From Bacillota bacterium (GTDB taxonomy: Bacteria; Bacillota; Clostridia; Acetivibrionales; DSM-1351): DNA of 21,217 nucleotides. The DNA lies in the NCBI GenBank assembly GCA_023395575.1, contig JAEWZA010000321.1, forward strand, positions 1 to 21,217, in the 5' to 3' direction. Of the stretch, positions 16,852 to 21,217 are shown in pieces (positions within the stretch are counted from its first letter, which is position 1; every line of letters starts with the position of its first letter). The notes under the pieces are model-generated. The model was not told the origin of the DNA. It worked only from the letters and a program-made list of their open reading frames with translations, and made no database searches. The position numbers and the translations under genes are program-made.

Positions 16852-16920
16852 ATGTCATTTCTGTCATGTAGATCTTGTGTAGAATGGGGGACATGGACAT
16901 ATTTATGGATTTCAAAATAG
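16852..16920 (+). CDS. Possible 22-codon leader ORF overlapping the thioesterase start
   Basis: This ORF is seen directly but function is unproven. It begins at the ATG 8 bases after AAAGGAGGTG, the strongest ribosome binding site in this gap. It encodes 22 residues starting MSFLSCRSCVEWGTWT, with three Trp and two Cys. It ends at TAG 16918-16920, 16 bases inside the thioesterase frame, which is read in another phase. It could couple translation to the thioesterase, act as a leader peptide, or mark a one-base indel that separated the ribosome binding site from the real start. Confidence 0.4.
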   Translation: MSFLSCRSCVEWGTWTYLWISK

Positions 16921-17288
16921 GAATGGTAGGAATTGCACAAACGACGGTTGATAGTACTAATACTGCAAGGGAAATGGGTAGTGGAGCATTAGAAGTTTTT
17001 GCTACTCCAGCGATGGTGTCACTTATGGAAAAGGCAGCAACAATTGCTATACAAGAATGTTTATCAAGGGAGTGTAGTACAGTTGGAACTATGATAAATA
17101 TTAGACATATAGCAGCAACCCCATTAGGAATGAATGTTTCTGCTCGGGCTACGCTTACAGAGGTGGATGGAAAAAAATTAATTTTCACAGTTGAGGCATT
17201 TGATGACAGAGAAAAAATTGGAGAAGGTCAGCATGAGAGATTTGTAATTAATATTGACAGATTTATGGATAAGACAAATAACAAGTAG
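16905..17288 (+). CDS. FlK-like hotdog-fold thioesterase
   Basis: The product is 127 residues from the ATG at 16905, where homologue-like sequence begins (MDFKIGMVGIAQTTVD). In-frame ATGs at 16893 and 16884 and a TTG at 16875 are possible but have no better ribosome binding site. Counting from 16905, Thr34 (FATPAM), Glu42 (SLMEKAA) and His68 (NIRHIA) match the spacing of the catalytic Thr, Glu and His of fluoroacetyl-CoA thioesterase FlK (8 and 26 residues apart). The protein is thus a probable small acyl-CoA thioesterase. Most clostridial members have no known fluoroacetate link, so the substrate is open. It stands between ftsH and the SAM riboswitch with no operon partner. Confidence 0.8.
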   Translation: MDFKIGMVGIAQTTVDSTNTAREMGSGALEVFATPAMVSLMEKAATIAIQECLSRECSTVGTMINIRHIAATPLGMNVSARATLTEVDGKKLIFTVEAFDDREKIGEGQHERFVINIDRFMDKTNNK

Positions 17289-17406
17289 CATTTAGAGTTT
17301 TCTACTTTTAATTGATAAGACTCCCTATCTATATTTTTAATTCGACAATTGGCGTTAAAAGCATTTTGGTGTTGTAAATAAATTACATAAAATATTAATA
17401 TATGTA

Positions 17407-17435
17407 TTGACCTTTATGCAATTTCATGGTTAAAT
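17407..17435 (+). promoter_or_regulatory. Probable promoter of the metK transcript
   Basis: TTGACC (17407-17412), 17 bases, then TTAAAT (17430-17435). The implied start near 17442 is just ahead of the riboswitch P1 stem. The -35 matches at 5 of 6 positions; the -10 is weaker. Confidence 0.55.
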
Positions 17436-17458
17436 TAATATGAAAAGAAAATATTTAT

Positions 17459-17557
17459 CCTTATCAAGATAGGTGGAGGGAATGGCCCGATGAAACCTGG
17501 CAACCAGCATTAATTTGTATGGTGCCAATTCCTACAGGCTTTGCCTGAAAGATGAGG
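17459..17557 (+). ncRNA. SAM-I (S-box) riboswitch
   Basis: The S-box core is plain: CTTATCAAGATAGGTGGAGG, then GGCCCGATGAAACCTGGCAA and GGTGCCAATTCC. P1 pairs CCTTATC (17459-17465) with GATGAGG (17551-17557). P4 is CAGGC (17535-17539) with GCCTG (17543-17547). It binds S-adenosylmethionine and switches off the downstream gene, here SAM synthetase, giving direct product feedback. A terminator follows at 17592-17614, so control is by transcription attenuation. Confidence 0.97.
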
Positions 17558-17591
17558 GGTGTTCATTGTATATTGCATTGATAAACATGAC

Positions 17592-17614
17592 AAACCTCGT
17601 AAAGAGGTTTTTTT
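17592..17614 (+). terminator. SAM riboswitch terminator
   Basis: AAACCTC (17592-17598) and GAGGTTT (17604-17610) form a stem with loop GTAAA, and the U-run reaches 17614. It would form when SAM is bound. The CCTC arm can alternatively pair with the GAGG of the P1 3' strand as antiterminator (inference). Confidence 0.92.
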
Positions 17615-17648
17615 ATTGCATAAATAATGAAAATTACCTCAATGAAGT

Positions 17649-17673
17649 GATTAACAGTTTTTTACTGTTAATC
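17649..17673 (+). repeat. Hairpin between the riboswitch terminator and metK
   Basis: GATTAACAGT (17649-17658) pairs perfectly with ACTGTTAATC (17664-17673) around a five-T loop. It lies after the SAM terminator and 85 bases before metK. No U-run follows, so it is not a standard terminator. A 5' mRNA stabiliser or protein site is possible. Confidence 0.55.
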
Positions 17674-17758
17674 GGAGTTGTGCTGCTTTTGCTGAATAAT
17701 TTACAGATTATAAGCGGTAGAAATCCAAACAAATATTATTATTTTGGGGGTATAGAAA

Positions 17759-18949
17759 ATGTCAAAAAGACTATTTACGTCAGAGTCAGTAACAGAAGGA
17801 CATCCTGACAAAATTTGTGACCAGGTATCTGATTCAATACTAGATGCCATTTATGAACAGGATCCACAGGCTAGAGTCGCATGTGAAACTGCAGTAGCTA
17901 CAGGTATGGTTATGGTTATGGGTGAAATTTCTACTCAGTGCTATGTTGATATTCCAAAGATAGTTAGAAACACAATAAGAGAAATAGGATATGATAGGGC
18001 AAAGTATGGATTTGACTGTGACACTTGCGCGGTTCTAACATCTATAGATGAACAGTCAGCAGATATCGCAATGGGTGTTGACAAGGCACTTGAAGCAAAA
18101 AAAGGTGAGATGAATGAGGAACAGTTGCAGGCAATTGGAGCAGGAGACCAAGGTATGATGTTTGGCTATGCTTGTGATGAGACTCCAGAGTTAATGCCAA
18201 TGCCTATCACTTTAGCTCACAAGCTATCATATAAGTTAAGTGAAATTAGAAAGAATAAGACTGTTAACTACCTAAGACCTGACGGAAAATCTCAGGTTAC
18301 AATAGAGTATGATGGGGATAAGCCCGTTAGAGTTGATGCGGTTGTTATTTCCACTCAGCATAGTGCAGATGTAAGCCATGAAACTATTGAAAAGGATATA
18401 ATGGAGTATGTAATAAAGCCTGTAATACCAGCAGAGCTTCTAGATGAAAACACAAAGTACTTTATTAATCCAACAGGTAGATTTGTTGTTGGTGGTCCAC
18501 AGGGAGACTCTGGTCTCACAGGAAGAAAGATAATTGTTGACACATATGGCGGATATGCAAGACATGGTGGTGGAGCTTTCTCAGGGAAGGATCCTACTAA
18601 GGTCGACCGTTCAGCAGCTTATGCAGCTAGGTATGTTGCAAAGAATATTGTTGCTGCAGGAATTGCCAAGAAGTGCGAGGTTCAGATTGCATATGCAATA
18701 GGAGTTGCTAAACCAGTATCTGTACTTGTAGACACCTTTGGTACAGCAGTCATCCCAGAAGAGAAAATTTCTGAGTTGGTAAACAAGCACTTCGACTTAA
18801 GACCAGCTGCAATTATTAAGACTTTGGATTTGAGAAGACCAATATACAAGAAAACTGCAGCTTATGGACATTTTGGCAGAAATGATGCAGACTTTACATG
18901 GGAAAAGACAGATGTAGCAGCTACATTGAGGAAAGAAGCGGGGTTATAA
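17759..18949 (+). CDS. metK: S-adenosylmethionine synthetase
   Basis: The 396-residue enzyme makes SAM from methionine and ATP in the cytoplasm. Signatures are intact: GHPDKICDQ at 14-22, the methionine/ATP site [12 protein letters not shown] near 126-137, and [16 protein letters not shown] near 268-283, the phosphate-binding loop. Length is typical. TTGGGGGT lies about 9 bases before the ATG. The gene is single and follows a SAM-I riboswitch with terminator, so it is repressed by its own product. A hairpin with a T-rich tail follows at 18991. Confidence 0.98.
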   Translation: MSKRLFTSESVTEGHPDKICDQVSDSILDAIYEQDPQARVACETAVATGMVMVMGEISTQCYVDIPKIVRNTIREIGYDRAKYGFDCDTCAVLTSIDEQSADIAMGVDKALEAKKGEMNEEQLQAIGAGDQGMMFGYACDETPELMPMPITLAHKLSYKLSEIRKNKTVNYLRPDGKSQVTIEYDGDKPVRVDAVVISTQHSADVSHETIEKDIMEYVIKPVIPAELLDENTKYFINPTGRFVVGGPQGDSGLTGRKIIVDTYGGYARHGGGAFSGKDPTKVDRSAAYAARYVAKNIVAAGIAKKCEVQIAYAIGVAKPVSVLVDTFGTAVIPEEKISELVNKHFDLRPAAIIKTLDLRRPIYKKTAAYGHFGRNDADFTWEKTDVAATLRKEAGL

Positions 18950-18990
18950 TCAAGTATTGATTTCTCTTACAAAGTAAATAAGTTTAACAA

Positions 18991-19021
18991 AAAGGCATTT
19001 GGAAAATATCCAAATGCCTTT
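18991..19021. terminator. Bidirectional terminator after metK
   Basis: AAAGGCATTTGG (18991-19002) pairs perfectly with CCAAATGCCTTT (19010-19021), 12 bp, loop AAAATAT. The minus-strand U-run (five T before GTTAAAC) is better than the plus-strand one. It lies between metK and the convergent pseudogene. Confidence 0.85.
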
Positions 19022-19039
19022 ACTAATCTTGTATTTTGA

Positions 19040-19364
19040 TTAAGATGCATATTCATTTACTTCAAAATATAAAATCTTATCAAAGGGGATAAACTCAGTT
19101 TTGTTTAAGAAAGGTGAAACAATACCTTTGTTAATAAAAGTGTAATATGCTTTTCCTATTCCATCTGATCTGCTATCATACCATATGGTGTGCCAGCCCA
19201 GAAATCACTTGCATTTGCTATTCCACTCGGTGTTGTATTGCTAGTCATTATGGGTATTAAATTGTCGCTATACTCAACATCCTCAGCAAAACTCATCGAG
19301 CAAAGTGATGTCATCACCACCATTAAAGCAACCATAAAACATAGTATTTTTTAATGTTTTTCAT
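19040..19364 (-). pseudogene. Frameshifted small secreted protein
   Basis: On the minus strand an ATG at 19364, with a GAGGA ribosome binding site 6 bases before it, starts MKNIKK and then leaves frame at a six-A run (19347-19352). One added A restores ILCFMVALMVVMTSLCSMSF followed by AEDVEYSDNL, a clear signal peptide. A second one-base loss near 19183-19186 breaks the frame again after ASDFWAGTPY. Adding a base there gives WYDSRSDGIGKAYYTF and an open frame to TAA at 19040-19042. The repaired product would be about 108 residues. The segment MTSNTTPSGIANAS resembles the lead-in to discoidin-like domains of clostridial surface proteins (weak inference). It is either a recent pseudogene or carries two sequencing errors; the intact start, signal peptide and terminator suggest recent loss. 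Confidence 0.7.
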
Positions 19365-19483
19365 TTTATATCCTCGCTTTCAGTTTAATATACAGAACTA
19401 TACATTAAGATACAAAAGAATTACAATACTACAAAATATTAATAAAAAAGATTATATTTAAAATTTTGCTTAAGGTTGAGTGA

Positions 19484-19579
19484 ATGAAAAATTTTTATGT
19501 GTTCAATATCGGGCAAGTAACAAATTGTCTTATTAATTATGAAAATCAAAGGTGTTGGATAAAATATATTATTTTTTAG
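19484..19579 (+). CDS. Doubtful small ORF, 31 codons
   Basis: ATG at 19484 after AAGGTTGAG opens 31 codons (MKNFYVFNIGQVTNCLINYE and on) to TAG. The composition looks protein-like, with Cys, Trp and mixed residues, but it is short, in an AT-rich desert and matches nothing I know. It may be chance or the front of a lost gene. Confidence 0.15.
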   Translation: MKNFYVFNIGQVTNCLINYENQRCWIKYIIF

Positions 19580-19865
19580 AAACTATATTTTTTTGTTTTG
19601 ATTATATATTAAACAAATGTTGAAGAGGATTTAGATAACGTTAAGTAAAGATAAGGTGCTTAGAGACATTTTTACTTTTTTTCTTTAAAGTAGTCTAAAG
19701 AATAATAAGTTTCAGAAGGTAATCCCAAATAGATTTATCATCACTATATAAAAATCAAACTTGTAATATCAAAAATACTTACAAATACACCTATTTCAAG
19801 CTTTGTAACATAATTGCAATACATCTCATATGATAAAATACCATTAATTTTATGGAGATGAGTTT

Positions 19866-20234
19866 ATGACTATAGATTATGCTATTCTTTCCTTATTTGC
19901 CATGTACGGAATGATAAGCCTCTTTATTAATATTTATAAGTCCATTGGCAAAAGGAAGTACTTCGTTGAGAATGCAAATATTGTATTACTAGTCAATAAT
20001 CAAGAGCAAAATATTGAGAGAATGATAAGGGAGGCGATGGAAAGCAGATTTGTCCGAAATATTGCTATTAATGGAAGCTTCATCGTTGTGGACATGGACT
20101 CAAAGGATGATACGCTGAAATTATTAAAAAAATTAGAAAACCAATTTCCACTTATGGAGGTATGCTCCTTTGACGAAAGAGAATGTGTTTTTTTAAAGGA
20201 AAAGGAGAATCTTAGTGCTAAAAAGTATACATAA
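19866..20234 (+). CDS. Short membrane-anchored protein resembling a GT-A glycosyltransferase N-terminus
   Basis: The product is 122 residues with GGAGATGAG 5-7 bases before the ATG. One N-terminal membrane segment (about 5-25, ILSLFAMYGMISLFINIY) is followed by ANIVLLVNNQEQNIERMIRE (about 37-56) and IVVDMDSKDDTLKLLKKLEN (about 73-92). The last pattern copies the D-x-x-S-x-D-x-T nucleotide-binding motif of family 2 glycosyltransferases. The later DxD and catalytic parts are absent, and the frame ends normally with no frame-shifted continuation seen in the next 300 bases. It is either a true short protein with half of the fold or an old remnant. Catalysis seems unlikely. It lies between the metK region and recD2. 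Confidence 0.6.
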   Translation: MTIDYAILSLFAMYGMISLFINIYKSIGKRKYFVENANIVLLVNNQEQNIERMIREAMESRFVRNIAINGSFIVVDMDSKDDTLKLLKKLENQFPLMEVCSFDERECVFLKEKENLSAKKYT

Positions 20235-20555
20235 CAATTATTCTTACTTTAGGTGTTTTAGAATTCCGAATAATAATATGAATCCTATTAAGGCAGATAA
20301 GTATAATTTTATTAGAATAGAACTTGTATAATAGCATACAGGCACATTATGTAATTGTTGCTGTAATAAATAAAATAGGTTAATATAAGAATATATTAAA
20401 GTGATGGGTAGTAGCCAGTACTTCTATAATTAGTACATTCAGTACCTAATGTGTGGATTACTATTTATATTAAAATAATGGTTATAGGAAAAAATATATT
20501 TACATATGCATGAAAAAAGCCAACTCATTAATGAGTTCGCTTTAGGGAGAACATT
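20235..20555 (+). other. Intergenic region before recD2 with inverted repeats
   Basis: No gene is seen. TTAATATAA (20380-20388) and TAGTA (20409-20413) pair with TTATATTAA (20465-20473) and TACTA (20459-20463). Inside lies a bulged hairpin, ATTAGTAC with GTACCTAAT (20429-20450). A TATAAT occurs at 20327-20332 without a good -35. A palindrome at 20516-20543 abuts the recD2 ribosome binding site. Confidence 0.45.
20516..20543. repeat. Palindrome next to the recD2 ribosome binding site
   Basis: AACTCATTAATGAGTT (20522-20537) is a perfect 16-bp palindrome. After one C-C mismatch on each side it extends with AAAGC (20516-20520) and GCTTT (20539-20543). It ends directly before AGGGAG (20544-20549). 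It may be an operator or a hairpin affecting recD2 translation; a weak terminator of the preceding gene is a third option. Confidence 0.6.
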
Positions 20556-21217
20556 ATGGCAACAGGTCAATTTCAACAGCAAAGATGGTCTTTTGAAAGC
20601 TACGCTGTAGGAACTAATTTAAAAATAATAGGTAGATTTGACTATAAAATATATGAGAATTCTGAAAACGGCTACAAAATCTATACTTTTGAGATAGAAA
20701 AAATTATTGACGAGGATGATTTTGAACACGAGGTTCAGGAACAAATTAGTGTAACAGGCTATTACGAGGTAAATGAGCATTGCTCGATACTGCCCTGCAA
20801 GATAGTTGGAACGGTCGGTGTCTACAAGGGAGAAAAGCAGTTGAAGGCAGAAACGGTAGAGTTCATTGAACCAGCTACTGACGAGGGGATTATATCATTT
20901 TTGTCCTGCGGAATCATAAAAGGTGTCGGAGAAAAAACAGCAAGAAATATTGTCAAGGGCTATAAGTCAGCAAAGGGCTATGTAGAGGGTTTTGGCAGTC
21001 AGACACTAGAGATTATAAAAAATGATCCGTTATTACTTGTTAAAATACGCGGAATTAATAGCGATAAGGCGCAGGTTATACATGATTCCTATATGGAAAA
21101 TATGGAGTATCAGAATGTAATGATATTTTTTCAACGCTTCGGAGTTTCCTCTGCTAAAGCTATGAAAATATATAATGCTTACAAAGGTACATCAATTGCT
21201 ATTGCAGAACAAAATCC
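20556..21217 (+). CDS. recD2: RecD2-type helicase, N-terminal part (3' partial)
   Basis: The frame runs from the ATG at 20556, with AGGGAG 6 bases upstream, to the window end, giving 220 residues. An OB-like N-domain (about 20-110) is followed by a helix-hairpin-helix region, GIIKGVGEKTARNIV at about 119-133 and FGSQTLEIIKNDP with VKIRGINSDKAQVI after it. These are the N-terminal marks of RecD2, a 5'-3' superfamily 1B DNA helicase acting in repair without RecBC. The helicase motifs lie beyond the window. The run metK, small protein, recD2 is consistent with clostridial gene order. Confidence 0.9.
   Translation, partial: MATGQFQQQRWSFESYAVGTNLKIIGRFDYKIYENSENGYKIYTFEIEKIIDEDDFEHEVQEQISVTGYYEVNEHCSILPCKIVGTVGVYKGEKQLKAETVEFIEPATDEGIISFLSCGIIKGVGEKTARNIVKGYKSAKGYVEGFGSQTLEIIKNDPLLLVKIRGINSDKAQVIHDSYMENMEYQNVMIFFQRFGVSSAKAMKIYNAYKGTSIAIAEQN

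Larger units (their letters stand above)
18950..19865 (+). other. Long region with a terminator, a broken gene and a small ORF
   Basis: No intact gene of normal size is seen in these 916 bases. They contain a bidirectional terminator (18991-19021), a frameshifted secreted-protein gene on the minus strand (19040-19364), a doubtful 31-codon ORF (19484-19579) and a modest hairpin (19664-19696). Base composition is very AT-rich from 19380 onward. Confidence 0.6.

Noticed and set aside
16875..16904. Thioesterase starts at TTG 16875, ATG 16884 or ATG 16893
   Set aside because: The residues before MDFKIG do not look like the family and the sites are poorly spaced; kept only as alternatives.
17515..17808. 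A 97-codon frame over the SAM riboswitch and the metK start
   Set aside because: It runs through the conserved S-box, its terminator and into metK in another phase; the RNA and metK explain the region.
1..21217. CRISPR arrays, tRNA or rRNA genes, insertion sequences, prophage genes
   Set aside because: None was recognised: no regularly spaced repeats, no cloverleaf with a CCA-end pattern, no transposase or integrase motifs.

Overview
The window looks like a low-GC chromosome segment of an anaerobic Firmicute of class Clostridia. The order rpsF-ssb-rpsR, then gdpP-rplI-dnaB, then tilS-hpt-ftsH, then a SAM-I riboswitch with metK and recD2, together with AT-rich codon use and strong GGAGG-type ribosome binding sites, fits the cellulolytic Clostridium / Ruminiclostridium / Acetivibrio group best. 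That placement is an inference from gene order and protein character, not from a search. No rRNA, tRNA, CRISPR array, transposase or phage gene was seen.

Layout. 1-1319: the 3' part of an HD-domain phosphohydrolase of the dGTPase/SAMHD1 type, whose 5' end lies outside the window. 1361-2434: a stand-alone CobD-like PLP enzyme. 2484-3795: rpsF-ssb-rpsR behind a strong -10 and an RNA leader that looks like the S6:S18 autoregulatory motif. Two related hairpins fill the ssb-rpsR gap, and a convergent terminator closes the block. 3818-4489 (minus): a DUF2461 protein. 4721-6172: an APC-family amino acid permease. 6243-6370: a nested inverted-repeat element of about 128 nt with no assigned role. 6454-6798: a DUF2007 protein. 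7188-8048: pheA. 8193-12479: MazG-like protein, GdpP (c-di-AMP phosphodiesterase), bL9 and replicative helicase DnaB. 12503-16699: TilS, HPRT and FtsH. 16852-17288: a FlK-like hotdog thioesterase, preceded by an overlapping 22-codon ORF that owns the best Shine-Dalgarno. 17407-18949: promoter, SAM-I riboswitch, terminator and metK. 19040-19364 (minus): a secreted-protein pseudogene with two frameshifts. 19866-20234: a short membrane-anchored protein resembling only the front half of a GT-A glycosyltransferase. 20556 to the end: the N-terminus of RecD2.

How the genes work together. Most of the window is core housekeeping: ribosome, single-strand DNA binding and replication, tRNA-Ile lysidine synthesis, purine salvage, membrane proteolysis, SAM and phenylalanine synthesis, and c-di-AMP turnover. 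The less-explained material is intergenic: the 6243-6370 palindrome, the paired hairpins at 3288-3371, the palindrome abutting the recD2 ribosome binding site, the second hairpin between the SAM switch and metK, the short ORF in front of the thioesterase, and the freshly broken secreted gene. No clear multi-gene novel system is visible; these are the places to look.
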